The notes: generated by a model not told the origin, from the sequence alone. Shown: positions 42,563 to 51,654, numbered from the stretch's first letter. The stretch: 64,000 bases of DNA from Paenibacillus sp. RUD330 (GCF_002243345.2 NZ_CP022655.2:3288501-3352500); one strand, 5' to 3'. Program-made: numbers and translations.

Positions 42563-43495
42563 CTAATTCTCCCCTTTCTTCTGAAGCAGGCGCACGACCG
42601 CGATCATCAGCAGCGAGATCGCCAGCAGCAGGAAGCCCATCATGTAGAGGGCGTTGTTCCAGGTCGAATCGAAGGGCACGTTCGGCATCTGCATGACGAT
42701 GTTGCTCGTCAGCACCGATGTCGGCTTCAGCAGGCTGTCGGCCAGCTGCGGCGTGTTGCCGATGACCATGACGACGGCCATCGTCTCGCCGATGGCGCGA
42801 GCCATGCCGAGAATGCACGCCTGGACGATGCCGCGGCTCGCCGCCGGCAGGATGACGCCGGTCACGGTCTGGAAGCGGGTCGCTCCCAGTGCGTACGAGC
42901 CCTGGATATATTTGCGGGGAACGGTGCGGATCGCATCGTCGCTGATGCGGGTTATGGTCGGCAGGATCATGATGGCCAGCACCAGCGACGCCGCCAGCAC
43001 CCCATCCCCGAGATTGCTGCCCGTCACGGTGCGCAGCGCCGGAATGAGCAGCGTAAGCCCCATGTATCCGTAGACGACCGACGGTATGCCGACAAGCAGA
43101 TCCAGGATCGGACGGATTACCCGGGCCAGTCTGGACGGAGCGAGCTCGGCAAGGAACAATGCCGCCAGTATCGATATCGGCACCGCAATCGCCAGCGTAA
43201 GGGCGGTGACCATGAAGGTGCCCGCGATAAAGACGAGCGCTCCGTACTTGTCGTTCTCAGGCTCCCACTCGGCGGACAGGAAAAACTCCCGCAAGGAGAC
43301 GCTTTGGAAGGTAAGCACGCCAGTGCGGAACATGAAGAAGAGCATCGTCAGCAGGACGCCGCTCACGAGTACAGCCGCTGCCGCGCACAGAATGCGGAAG
43401 GAGCGATGGGCAAGTCGCAGGCGCAGCCTGCGTCCGATGCCTGCAGGCACTCCGCCGGATTGCTGCCGGGCGGGTGCGGAAATGGATTTGCTCAT
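42563..43495 (-). CDS. pstC: Phosphate ABC transporter permease PstC
   Basis: 310 residues with six membrane helices after a basic cytoplasmic N-terminus. The conserved loop reads DDAIRTVPRKYIQGSYALGATRFQT, and SAEWEPENDKYGALVFIAGTFM is the usual PstC extracellular segment. It follows pstS by 99 bases on the same strand and partners PstA. Confidence 0.94.
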   Translation of the reverse strand: MSKSISAPARQQSGGVPAGIGRRLRLRLAHRSFRILCAAAAVLVSGVLLTMLFFMFRTGVLTFQSVSLREFFLSAEWEPENDKYGALVFIAGTFMVTALTLAIAVPISILAALFLAELAPSRLARVIRPILDLLVGIPSVVYGYMGLTLLIPALRTVTGSNLGDGVLAASLVLAIMILPTITRISDDAIRTVPRKYIQGSYALGATRFQTVTGVILPAASRGIVQACILGMARAIGETMAVVMVIGNTPQLADSLLKPTSVLTSNIVMQMPNVPFDSTWNNALYMMGFLLLAISLLMIAVVRLLQKKGEN

Positions 43496-43594
43496 AGGAA
43501 GGGCCGGTCCTTTCTGGCCGTATAATGGATGCCCAAAAGCCGAGCTTCAGCTCGGCTCCGGACTTTGTTCAAAGAATCGAAGAGAGGATGAATC

Positions 43595-44455
43595 TTATTT
43601 CATTGCCGTAAGCGGAATGAATTTAAGCTTTTTCAGCGAGCCGTTCTGGAACTTCGCGCTTTGGATGTACTCGATGAATGCTTTCGTGGCGCCTGTAGGC
43701 TGGCCTTTGGTCATGAAGTAGCCGTAGCTCCATACTTTGTAGCTTCCGTTGATGACGTTGTCGGTCGTAGGAGCGACGTTGTCGATTTTCAGAGCCGTCA
43801 TTTTGTCCGTCACATACACAAGGTCGATGTATCCGATGGAGTTGGGAGTCGTTTCGATGGCGGTTTTCATGTCGCCGCTCGATTTGACTTCCTTGTAGTT
43901 GTCGCCTTTGGTGATGAAGTCCGTGCCTTGCAGAGCTTTCATCTGGAAGTTGACGCGCGTGCCGGAACCGAAGGCGCGGTTGACGACGACGATGTCGGCA
44001 TCCTTGCCGCCTACGTCTTTCCAGTTCTTCACTTTGCCGGAGAAGATGTCCTGCAGCTGCTTGGTCGTCAGGCCGCTTACGCCTGCGCTTTTATTGGCGA
44101 TCGCTGCGAAAGGAATGACCGCTACCTTGTTCGCTACCTGGCCGTCGAATTTGCTGAAGCCCGGCACGTCCGTGGAAGCGTCCCAGTCGCAGGCGCCGAT
44201 GTCGGCGATGCCTTTGCGCACGGCTTGAGGACCCGTTACGGAGCCGGCAGCCGATGCGGAGATGCGCACCTTCGGATTCAGCTTCTTGAATTCATTGGAC
44301 GCCTGAAGCGTCAGCGGAAGCAGGGCGGAGGATCCGTTCACGACGATTTTGCCGCTCAGCTTGGAGGCTGCGGCCGTAGCCGCGCCGCCGCCTACCGCAC
44401 CCAGCAGAAGTGTTGCCGCGAGTGTAAGAGTCGTAAGTTTTCCGTACCATTTCAT
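43595..44455 (-). CDS. pstS: Phosphate-binding protein PstS, without lipobox
   Basis: 286-residue substrate-binding component. A signal peptide ends near AATAAASKL (AxA cleavage); there is no LxxC lipobox, unusual for a Gram-positive binding protein, which needs lipidation or another anchor. The phosphate-loop regions are visible: VNGSSALLPLT, AAGSVTGPQAVRKGIADIGACDWD, and NRAFGSGTRVNF; the ligand contacts include Ser and Arg/Asp residues here. It precedes pstC. The only cysteine is inside the mature domain. Release to the medium or retention by charge are both possible. Confidence 0.9.
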   Translation of the reverse strand: MKWYGKLTTLTLAATLLLGAVGGGAATAAASKLSGKIVVNGSSALLPLTLQASNEFKKLNPKVRISASAAGSVTGPQAVRKGIADIGACDWDASTDVPGFSKFDGQVANKVAVIPFAAIANKSAGVSGLTTKQLQDIFSGKVKNWKDVGGKDADIVVVNRAFGSGTRVNFQMKALQGTDFITKGDNYKEVKSSGDMKTAIETTPNSIGYIDLVYVTDKMTALKIDNVAPTTDNVINGSYKVWSYGYFMTKGQPTGATKAFIEYIQSAKFQNGSLKKLKFIPLTAMK

Positions 44456-44517
44456 TGTGTAAAATCTCCTCTCGTATTGGGGAATGTTCCGAATAAGGCC
44501 GTTTCAGACCGAAAGAA

Positions 44518-45888
44518 TTATTTCGTCAGGGAAATCCATTTGCCGCCGCTCAGCACTTGCAGCTTGCCGTCCGCGATAAGAGCCGCCTTGCTGCCGTCTT
44601 TGGAGAGAGTAAGGTTGCTCGCGCCTTCCGGAGCGTCGGCGAGCTTGCTCACGCTGCCCGACTCTTCGTTCAGCACATAGACGGAACGGTCTGTCAGGAT
44701 GCCGACATAGGAACCGGCCTGCACGGCTTCCTGCACGTCTTCCTTGTCGAACGCAACAGCTTGTCCCGCTGCCGTGGCGGAAGCCAGCTTGGAATTCGAG
44801 CCTTCGTCTCCAGCTTGCACGTAGTAGACTTTGCCGGCTGCGGAACGCTGGATGAACAGCTTGCCGTCGTCGGATTTGGTCACTTGAACAGGCTTTGCGT
44901 CGGTTTTGCCGAGGTCGAGATCGAACAGCTGCGGGTTCGTCTGGGAATCGTCGATAGCCACGTCATCGAGCTCGACCGCTTTGGCTGCGTCGGCCGTCAC
45001 CGTGCCGGCCTTGACGACGGAGTAGGACAGGCCGCCAGCCGTTACGGACAGATCGCCCTTGTACTCGACCTTGTCGTCCAGCACTTTGCTGATGGCTCCC
45101 GTCGCCACGTCGGCTGCCGCGATGACATTCGTCTTGTCGCCTTGCAGGAAGTAGATCGACTTGCCGTCAGCAGACCATTGCAGATTGCTCTTGATCGAAG
45201 TGTCCGTACCGATCTTGGCCATGCGGAGGGTATTCAGGTCGACGGTGTGGAGCGTGCCGTCCGTTTCGGAGAAGGCGACGTGTCCGCCGTCCGGGGAGAC
45301 GACGAGATCCGAAGCGCCGCTCGAGCTCAGCAGCTGGCTGTATGCGCCCGTGGTAGCATCGACCAGGTAGTCGGTGCGTCCGCTTTCGTCCGATACAGAG
45401 ACGATCAGGCGGCCGTCGCCGGCCCATTGAGCCGTTTCCGCGCCTTCAAGCAGCTGCAGCGTCTGGATGCTGATGCCGCTGCCGTCGAGCAGCGAATAGC
45501 TTCCGCCGAGAGCTTGCACATACGAGGCTCCGTCGACGTAGTTCGCTTGCTTCCACGACTGCACCACTTGACCGAAAGCCGTTCCGTCTTCATTCAGAGG
45601 CTTGGAGCCGGCTTTGACCAGAACGGAATGCTCGCCCAGCGTAATGCGGATTCCCGCACCCTCCGGCATGATCTCCACTTCGGCGCCGAGCGCCTTGGCT
45701 GCGTCCGATACCGATACGAGCTGCTGGCCGTTCAGAACGAGCGTGCGGAGTTCGGAGGATTGGCCGTTGACGGTCCATTGAAGCTTTCCCGTGCTTGGTT
45801 GCGATGCGGCTGCTTGAACGGCTCCTGCGGATGCTGTGCCGAGCACAGCGGTAAGTACGACTGCGGCTAACTTGGATCCCGTGGACAT
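44518..45888 (-). CDS. Secreted stalk-domain and beta-propeller protein
   Basis: 456 residues. Sec signal (KLAAVVLTAVLGTASAGAVQA), then a stalk domain (VNGQSSELRTLVLNGQQLVSVSDAAKALGAEVE), then about 330 residues of TolB/WD40-like propeller blades: repeated DGR/SPDGG-type turns (WAGDGRLIVSVSDESGR, VSPDGGHVAFSETDG, WSADGKSIYFLQGDK, LSKDGSKAALIADGK). It lies 62 bases upstream of pstS on the same strand and is probably part of the phosphate operon. An anchor or sensor role near the transporter is conceivable; no enzyme motif is seen. Confidence 0.8.
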   Translation of the reverse strand: MSTGSKLAAVVLTAVLGTASAGAVQAAASQPSTGKLQWTVNGQSSELRTLVLNGQQLVSVSDAAKALGAEVEIMPEGAGIRITLGEHSVLVKAGSKPLNEDGTAFGQVVQSWKQANYVDGASYVQALGGSYSLLDGSGISIQTLQLLEGAETAQWAGDGRLIVSVSDESGRTDYLVDATTGAYSQLLSSSGASDLVVSPDGGHVAFSETDGTLHTVDLNTLRMAKIGTDTSIKSNLQWSADGKSIYFLQGDKTNVIAAADVATGAISKVLDDKVEYKGDLSVTAGGLSYSVVKAGTVTADAAKAVELDDVAIDDSQTNPQLFDLDLGKTDAKPVQVTKSDDGKLFIQRSAAGKVYYVQAGDEGSNSKLASATAAGQAVAFDKEDVQEAVQAGSYVGILTDRSVYVLNEESGSVSKLADAPEGASNLTLSKDGSKAALIADGKLQVLSGGKWISLTK

Positions 45889-46137
45889 AGTTCGATGCTC
45901 ACCCTTCTTCGCGACGATTGTCGCCTGTAATGTATGACCGACGGCCCAGTCGGCTTGTTGTTCGGGCCTGCCACACCTCTGGCTGTTGAAGCCGTATGTA
46001 TGACTAATGTCCTGTACAACCTCATCCTAACAAGGGATTGTTTAGGGAATATTTTGGCAATGTGGATCTATTGTAAAGAAAACTCCGTACAGAGACTTGC
46101 CGGAGCCGAATATACTGGTTCTAAAGGAGTGAATGTC

Positions 46138-46476
46138 ATGGCCAGCTACCGCATCATCGTGGACCTGTCCGACCGGGCCTTGTATCTGCTCGACGGGGAT
46201 ACCGTCGTCCGCCAATACCCCATCGCCGTCGGCAAGGTGCTCACCTCCACTCCCGAGGGGGAATACCGGATCATCAACAAGCAGGAAAACCCCGGCGGTC
46301 CGTTCGGGGTGCTCTGGATGGGGCTGTCCCGGCCGCACTACGGCATCCACGGCACGAACGATCCCTCCTCCATCGGTAAAGCCGTGTCCCACGGCTGCAT
46401 CCGGATGCACAATGAGGATGTGCTCGCCCTGTCCGCGATGGCGCCTGTCGGGACGCGCGTGACGATCCGTTCCTGA
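46138..46476 (+). CDS. L,D-transpeptidase (YkuD domain)
   Basis: 112 residues, a bare catalytic domain. YkuD enzymes cross-link peptidoglycan through a cysteine. The active site [20 protein letters not shown] contains the conserved His, Ser-His-Gly-Cys and Arg. The N-terminus ([20 protein letters not shown]) is the usual first strands of the domain. No signal peptide is visible from the ATG at 46138 (AAAGGAG upstream), so how it reaches the wall is unclear; some small YkuD proteins work in the spore. Divergent from the stalk/propeller gene. Confidence 0.87.
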   Translation: MASYRIIVDLSDRALYLLDGDTVVRQYPIAVGKVLTSTPEGEYRIINKQENPGGPFGVLWMGLSRPHYGIHGTNDPSSIGKAVSHGCIRMHNEDVLALSAMAPVGTRVTIRS

Positions 46477-46557
46477 GCGGAGGATCGCAACATCCATTCC
46501 GAATTCTGCGTCTGTATGGGTGAGTGTGGGAATACTTCCCTTATGGAGGCGATGGAA

Positions 46558-47643
46558 TTGAGAAAGCACCGCAGACCGACTTCGCCGGCTCAACCGGCGA
46601 ATGCAGATTCCGTAAAAGATAGAGGCCCCGTCCATGAACACAGCAAGCGGATGCGAAAGAGGCCGCTTTTGACCGGCGGCCTAACCTTTGCTTTGCTGCT
46701 TGGATGCGTGCCTATGGTGTCGGCCTTCACCGATATCGACAACGACCCCCATGCGGCGGCGATTCGGCAGCTGGAGCAATCCGGCATTGTCGGAGGATCG
46801 GGCAGCGGACAGTTCAAGCCGCAGGAGAAGCTCAGCTACGCCGAGGGAGTGTCGCTCGTCGTCAAGGCTTTCGAGTTCAATCTGGACAGGCTTCGCTTCA
46901 TCCGCGAGCCGCTGGCCAGCCAGTATTTCCCCGGCATGAACGATAAGGCCTGGTACGCCTCCCCGTTTCTGGCCGCAGCCGCGAACGGCGTCCAGTTTCC
47001 CAAGGACATGAGCCCGGGCGCATCCGTGACGCGCGAGCAGTTCGCCGATCTGGTCGCCCAAGGCATCCATCATTCGGGCGACTATGCCTTTACCCAGCAG
47101 GCGGTTGTGTTCAAGGACGAAAACGCGGTAGCCGAGCCTTACCGGGCAAGCGTGCAGATGCTTCTCAAGCTAGGCATCGCCAAGCTGGATGAAGGCAAGG
47201 AATTCAAGCCGAAAACGGCCGTAACTCGAAGCGAGGCGGCCGCATGGATCAATGGAGGGGTGACTTTCGTGGACAAAATGAATGGAGACAATGGAAGCGT
47301 GCAGAACCCTGCGCCTTCGGCATCGCCACTGCAGGAGCTGGCCTTGACGGCCAGCAAGCTGAGCGACAAGGTGCAGGAGGTGAAGGTTACGGCGCAGGCG
47401 CCCAATCCGGGTTACGGCCTCGTCATTGCCGGCATCGAATTTTCGGGCACCAAAGCGATCCTCTCCGTGGAGGTCGTCCCGCCGAAGCCGGGGCAGATGA
47501 ATCCGCAGGTCATGACCGAGATATCGGCGGTCACGTACATCGGCTCCTCCTACACGCCGGAGCTTCGGCAGACGCAGGATGAAGGCGGCATAGCGGCCCG
47601 TCCGTTCAAGGGAGGAATCCTTCCTGGGAAAAATGCGCGTTGA
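46558..47643 (+). CDS. S-layer homology domain protein
   Basis: About 361 residues. A 45-residue charged leader precedes a hydrophobic signal (LLTGGLTFALLLGCVPMVSA), then two to three SLH domains that bind pyruvylated wall polymer (FTDIDNDPHAAAIRQLEQSGIVGGSGSGQFKPQEKLSYAEGV-like region, YFPGMNDKAWYASPFLAAAANGV, GIAKLDEGKEFKPKTAVTRSEAAAWI). A C-terminal beta domain follows (VKVTAQAPNPGYGLVIAGIE). The TTG at 46558 is favoured because GGAGG lies eight bases upstream; other in-frame starts are ATG at 46552 or 46651. Its 3' end overlaps the convergent SPL-family gene by 38 bases. Confidence 0.83.
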   Translation: MRKHRRPTSPAQPANADSVKDRGPVHEHSKRMRKRPLLTGGLTFALLLGCVPMVSAFTDIDNDPHAAAIRQLEQSGIVGGSGSGQFKPQEKLSYAEGVSLVVKAFEFNLDRLRFIREPLASQYFPGMNDKAWYASPFLAAAANGVQFPKDMSPGASVTREQFADLVAQGIHHSGDYAFTQQAVVFKDENAVAEPYRASVQMLLKLGIAKLDEGKEFKPKTAVTRSEAAAWINGGVTFVDKMNGDNGSVQNPAPSASPLQELALTASKLSDKVQEVKVTAQAPNPGYGLVIAGIEFSGTKAILSVEVVPPKPGQMNPQVMTEISAVTYIGSSYTPELRQTQDEGGIAARPFKGGILPGKNAR

Positions 47644-48421
47644 CGCCGGGATACCGGCTTAGCAGCTCGTCATAGAACCGGTCCGCGGCGGCCGGCGCAT
47701 AATCGGCTTCCAGCCCCAGGCTGCGGTACAGCTCCCGCATGCCGAGCTGTTCCGAGCGCCGGCCGCCGCTGCCGTCCCCGCGGTGGAAATCGTCGACGAC
47801 GATTCTGGCGCCGGTTGCGGCCAGCTTGCGCGCGAATTCGGACGTATGCGGCAGCAGCGGAGATACGGCCGCTTGTACGGGCACGCCGGCTTCCCGCAGG
47901 GCTTGCAGCGCCTTCCATCTCGCGGCCAGCGGCGGAGCCGAGGGAGAGAAGCGCCGCCGCATCGCCTCATCATCCGTTTCGATCGTCACGCTGACTCGGA
48001 TCCTATCGCCGAATTCGCCGAACAGAGCGGCGTCTCCCGCCACAAGAGGGCTCCGGGTCTGCAGCAGCACGAATCCGGGCGGCCGCTCAAGCATCAGCTC
48101 AAGCAGCCGCCTCGTGAGACGGCGCTCGGCCTCCGCGGGCTGATAGGGATCTGTCGCCGAGCCGAAAAAGACGCTCACCGCTCCCTTGGCGGATTCTCTT
48201 GCCCACTCCCGGCGGAACGCCGCTTCGTCCAGCTGCTTGACGTCCACCCAGCTGCCCCACGGCTCGCCGCGGAACAGCCCGACCGGCATGCGGCGGACAT
48301 AACAGTAGCTGCATGCGAAGCTGCACCCGCTGTACGGATTCAAGGTATGGCTGTAGCCGGCGAGGTAACCGCCAGCGGGATTCAGCCAGCGCGAGGGCTT
48401 GCGCCCCTGGTTAACGGCCAT
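47606..48421 (-). CDS. SPL-family radical SAM protein
   Basis: 271 residues. The cluster motif GCSFACSYCYVRR supplies the three cysteines for a 4Fe-4S centre; SVFFGSATDPYQPAE and RVSVTIETDDEAMRRRF fit the spore-photoproduct-lyase-like family, which includes SplB relatives of unclear function. It is shorter than true SplB (about 340 residues) and lacks the C-terminal catalytic cysteine region, so DNA repair is not shown. The ATG at 48421 overlaps the ung 3' end by 11 bases, so both are probably co-translated; that makes a nucleic-acid link attractive. It overlaps the convergent SLH gene at its end. Confidence 0.82.
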   Translation of the reverse strand: MAVNQGRKPSRWLNPAGGYLAGYSHTLNPYSGCSFACSYCYVRRMPVGLFRGEPWGSWVDVKQLDEAAFRREWARESAKGAVSVFFGSATDPYQPAEAERRLTRRLLELMLERPPGFVLLQTRSPLVAGDAALFGEFGDRIRVSVTIETDDEAMRRRFSPSAPPLAARWKALQALREAGVPVQAAVSPLLPHTSEFARKLAATGARIVVDDFHRGDGSGGRRSEQLGMRELYRSLGLEADYAPAAADRFYDELLSRYPGVNAHFSQEGFLP

Positions 48422-49196
48422 CCTGCGCTCTCCCTCGCCCTGAAGCCTCTGCCTTGCGCTCCGAGCCGGAGGCGCCAAGCGCTGCCGCAGCCCTCCCGTC
48501 GCTGGGATCGTCAGCATCCAGGGAAGCTGTCCGGCACCAGTCGATCGGCGTCATGCCGTTTTGAAGCAGGAATTCGTTCGCCCTCGAGAAAGGCCGGCTG
48601 CCCAGGAACCCCCTGTGCGCCGAAAACGGGCTCGGATGCGGGGAAGCGATCAGCAGATGACGGCTTCCGTCCAGGAAGGAAGCTTTCTCCTGGGCGTGCC
48701 TGCCCCACAGCATGAAGACGGCCGGACGCTCCCTCTCTCCGATCAGGCGGACGATGCGGTCGGTGAACCTTTCCCATCCGAGCCCCTGATGCGATGCGGC
48801 TTGTCCGCGCCGGACGGTCAATACGTTGTTCAGCAGCAGCACTCCCTGGCCCGCCCAGCCCCGAAGATCGCCGGATTCCGGCACGGGACAGCCGACATCC
48901 TCGTGCAGCTCCTTGTAGATGTTTTTCAAGGAAGGCGGAATGCGGACTCCCGGCTGGACCGAGAAGCTGAGGCCGTGAGCCTGTCCGGGACCATGATAGG
49001 GATCCTGGCCAAGAATGACCACCTTGACCTCCTCCAGGGAAGTATAATGAAGCGAGTTGAAAATATCGTGCGGGTCCGGGTACACGGTTTCCGAGCGGTA
49101 TTCTTCCGCCAGCTTGCTGCGAAGCTTCTTATAATAGGGAAGAGACATCTCCTCCTGCAGCAGTCCGTCCCAATCGTTGCTGAAATATCCGGCCAT
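48411..49196 (-). CDS. ung: Uracil-DNA glycosylase with C-terminal extension
   Basis: Removes uracil from DNA, starting base-excision repair. 261 residues; the family is about 225, and the extra 35 are a low-complexity tail (PSDGRAAAALGASGSERKAE). The catalytic water-activating motif is GQDPYHGPGQAHGLSF and the minor-groove intercalation loop is HPSPFSAHRGF; both are intact. The ATG at 49196 has GGAGGAGG upstream. Overlaps the SPL-family gene. Confidence 0.95.
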   Translation of the reverse strand: MAGYFSNDWDGLLQEEMSLPYYKKLRSKLAEEYRSETVYPDPHDIFNSLHYTSLEEVKVVILGQDPYHGPGQAHGLSFSVQPGVRIPPSLKNIYKELHEDVGCPVPESGDLRGWAGQGVLLLNNVLTVRRGQAASHQGLGWERFTDRIVRLIGERERPAVFMLWGRHAQEKASFLDGSRHLLIASPHPSPFSAHRGFLGSRPFSRANEFLLQNGMTPIDWCRTASLDADDPSDGRAAAALGASGSERKAEASGRGRAQDGR

Positions 49197-49307
49197 GCCA
49201 GCCCCTCCTCCATGACGGGATCGACCCGCTGTAATTTGACAATGATAGCTGTAGAAAGTAAGATAAATCAAGCGTATATATGAAAGAAAGAAGCAGGTGA
49301 TTGTACC

Positions 49308-49577
49308 TTGAGTTACCGTCCGATCGTTACCGGCAGCAAGCTTGCGGAGCGCAATGACTCCACGGGGCTGTATCAGGTTGTCGTGAAGCTCAAAGACGGG
49401 GGCGAATGCCGTCTGTTCTACAGTCCGCTGGGAACCAAAATCAACCGTCTGCAAACGACCCCATGTCCGGTGTGCCGCAGGGATTACTACTGCAGCTGCA
49501 TGGACAACTTCGTTGAAGAAATCTCCGGTCAGGTCGACCTGGAAGAACTGAAGGCCGCTCAGCCGGCATCCAAGTAA
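49308..49577 (+). CDS. Hypothetical cysteine-rich protein, 89 residues
   Basis: Unrecognised. A beta-rich N-terminal half (SYRPIVTGSKLAERNDSTGLYQVVVKLKDG) leads to CPVCRRDYYCSCMDNF, a likely zinc-binding motif, and an acidic C-terminus. The start is TTG at 49308 with AGGTGATT a few bases upstream. Divergent from ung. Terminator directly after the stop. Codon use matches its neighbours. Confidence 0.68.
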   Translation: MSYRPIVTGSKLAERNDSTGLYQVVVKLKDGGECRLFYSPLGTKINRLQTTPCPVCRRDYYCSCMDNFVEEISGQVDLEELKAAQPASK

Positions 49578-49600
49578 GAGCCCCTCGGAGGCTCTTTTTT
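49576..49600 (+). terminator. Terminator after the 89-residue gene
   Basis: AGAGCC and GGCTCT pair over a short loop with six T following. The stop codon is included in the left flank. Confidence 0.8.
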
Positions 49601-49630
49601 CTTTCTCTTTTTTCTTTCTCTTTTTTCTCC
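49595..49630. repeat. 13-bp C/T-rich tandem repeat
   Basis: The unit TTTTTTCTTTCTC occurs twice in full (49595-49607, 49608-49620) and once partly. It begins in the terminator T run. Slippage-prone pyrimidine tract; no coding role. Confidence 0.7.
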
Positions 49631-49770
49631 ATCCCTTTCCGACTTTGGGGCATGGACAACTTACCCCGAAGGCCGCTCCTCGAAAACACCGTTTCCATTT
49701 TCGGGAAATCGTTTAATTCAATTAAAAACTTGCCGATATAGGAAGAAAGGGAACGAAAGGAGAGCGGAAA

Positions 49771-50028
49771 ATGCGCGCGATGATGGTTGTGGGCTGGATC
49801 GTGGCTCCATTTCTCATGCTGCCGGCACGGTGGAAGAAACTTCCCGGAACGGCGAAGGCTTGGGGCGGCATTTGGACGGCCGTGCTTCTGGCTGTGCTCG
49901 CCGCCACTCTCTTATCCTCCTCTTCCGGAGGCAATCCGGCCCAGACAGTGCAGGCCAAGGCCATACGCGCCCAAGCGGAACCAGCCGTGCCCGGAAGCGC
50001 CGTTCCGGTGAAGGACGGCGGCAAATGA
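49771..50028 (+). CDS. Small membrane or exported protein, 85 residues
   Basis: Two hydrophobic stretches, VVGWIVAPFLMLPARW and TAVLLAVLAATLLSSS, followed by a Ser/Ala/Pro-rich tail (GGNPAQTVQAKAIRAQAEPAVPGS). No known domain. AAAGGAGAG lies five bases before the ATG. Convergent with the MocR gene. Function unknown. Confidence 0.65.
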   Translation: MRAMMVVGWIVAPFLMLPARWKKLPGTAKAWGGIWTAVLLAVLAATLLSSSSGGNPAQTVQAKAIRAQAEPAVPGSAVPVKDGGK

Positions 50029-50080
50029 TTGCGGAGCCCATGATCGTCTTCCCCGCGGGGATAACGGCCATGGGCTTTTT

Positions 50081-51541
50081 TCAACGGGAAGCCATGCTGA
50101 AGTCCCTCCCCTGCCCGCTCATCCGCCGAGCCAGAAATGCATGCAAAAAACGCACCTGCTCCTCGATCCGGGCCGGATCCAGATGTCCGTACCCGAGCAG
50201 CAGCTTGTTCCGGAAGCCGTCCTCTCCATCCTCCCCGTCATGGCAATAGTCGATCAAAGGATGCGCCCGCACGCCTGCCTCCAGGCACTCCGCCGCAAAC
50301 GTCCTCCCGCATTCCAATCCCGCTACCTCCAGAACGAGATGCAGGCCCGAGGCGTCGCCCTGACAACTTGCGCCGCTGCCGAAAACCTTATCGATCGCGC
50401 TCAGGAGAAGACGGCGCTTCTCCCCGTACTCCCGTCTCATCCGACGCATATGCCTGTCCATCCTTCTGCTGCGCAGAAATTCGGCCAGCGCGGCTTGCTC
50501 GAGCATGGGATTCTGGACGCCGGCGAAGGTGCGCCTCCTGCTCCACTCCTCGTGAAGAGGCTCCGGCAGGATGACGTAGCCGATCCGCAGGGCAGGAAAC
50601 AGCGTTTTGCTGAATGTGCCCGCATAGATCGTCCTCGAGCCGTCCATGGAACAGATCGGGCTCACAGGAGCTCCCGAATAGCGGAACTCGCTGTCGTAGT
50701 CGTCTTCGACGATGTAGAAGCCATGCTCCTCGGCCATGCGGATCAGAGCGGCCCTGCGGCTTGCGGGCAGGATGCCTCCCAGCGGAAATTGATGCGACGG
50801 GGTCACGCAGACGGCCGACACCCGCTCTCCATCCAGAGAGTCGACATCCGCTCCCGCACCGTCCGCCTTCAGCCAGCGGCAAGGATATCCCTTATCCGCA
50901 ATGATCGTAGAAGTGGATGGATGGGACGGATTCTCCACGACGAAGCTGCAGCCTTCCTTATGAAGCAGATCCGCCAGAATATGAAGCGCCTGAGTCGTTC
51001 CCGCCGTGATGAAAATATGACGGGGATCCACCTTCACCCCCCTGCTGCGGTGCATCCAGGCGGCAATCTCCGTACAGAGCGGCTCATGCCCCTTCGGCCC
51101 GCTGTAGCCGAGCAGCTCCGGCGTCATGCCTTCCGCGGCCTGCCGGAGCAGCTGGTTCCATGCCGTCCAAGGAAATCGGGACAGATCCGGCTGGCCGGTT
51201 TTGAAGTCGGCCTGGAGCGGCAGGGCCGCAGGCTGAAATCCGCCACCCTCGGCCTGCGGATTGCCGGATGAAAGGCCGGCAGCGGACGGGCTCAGCCTCA
51301 GCCCGTCCGCCACTCGCGTGGCAGCTCCGGGACGGCTCACGACGAAGCCTTCGGCGAGAAGCATATCATACCCTTCGGTCACCGTATTGCGGGATACGCC
51401 GAGAAGCTTCGCCATTTCCCTCGTCGAGGGCAGCTCCTCCCCTTGCAGTATCTCTCCCTTCAGAATTCGATCCTTTAGCGCCAGGAACAGCTGTCTGGAC
51501 ATCGCCACCTCTTGACCCGAATGCAGCTGGATTCCCCACAT
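50081..51541 (-). CDS. MocR family PLP-dependent transcriptional regulator
   Basis: 486 residues: GntR-type winged helix (LKGEILQGEELPSTREMAKLLGVSRNTVTEGY) joined by a linker to a class I aminotransferase-like domain. The PLP lysine is in AGTFSKTLFPALRIGY; ITAGTTQALHIL and NPSHPSTSTI complete the cofactor site. MocR proteins (PdxR, GabR, EhuR) use PLP or amino-acid aldimines as effector. The ATG at 51541 has a weak site (GGGGGCG). Divergent from the DMT exporter; three AACTGGA boxes lie between them. Confidence 0.9.
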   Translation of the reverse strand: MWGIQLHSGQEVAMSRQLFLALKDRILKGEILQGEELPSTREMAKLLGVSRNTVTEGYDMLLAEGFVVSRPGAATRVADGLRLSPSAAGLSSGNPQAEGGGFQPAALPLQADFKTGQPDLSRFPWTAWNQLLRQAAEGMTPELLGYSGPKGHEPLCTEIAAWMHRSRGVKVDPRHIFITAGTTQALHILADLLHKEGCSFVVENPSHPSTSTIIADKGYPCRWLKADGAGADVDSLDGERVSAVCVTPSHQFPLGGILPASRRAALIRMAEEHGFYIVEDDYDSEFRYSGAPVSPICSMDGSRTIYAGTFSKTLFPALRIGYVILPEPLHEEWSRRRTFAGVQNPMLEQAALAEFLRSRRMDRHMRRMRREYGEKRRLLLSAIDKVFGSGASCQGDASGLHLVLEVAGLECGRTFAAECLEAGVRAHPLIDYCHDGEDGEDGFRNKLLLGYGHLDPARIEEQVRFLHAFLARRMSGQGRDFSMASR

Positions 51542-51555
51542 CGACAATCGCCCCC

Positions 51556-51617
51556 AACTGGATCTCTATCCTTGCCTTTGAACTGGATCTTCCATAAGTC
51601 CAGTTTACTCTTATACT
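51556..51617 (+). promoter_or_regulatory. MocR boxes and DMT-exporter promoter
   Basis: AACTGGATCT occurs twice as a direct repeat (51556-51565 and 51581-51590, 25 bases apart), and AAGTCCAGTT (51596-51605) is an inverted, slightly altered third copy. A -10 TATACT lies at 51612-51617 with a poor -35 (TTCCAT). MocR operators are typically direct repeats flanking a promoter, so this is the likely binding region for the divergent regulator. Confidence 0.75.
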
Positions 51618-51654
51618 TGATTATATGGCAATCGACAGGAAAGGATCGTGGAGC

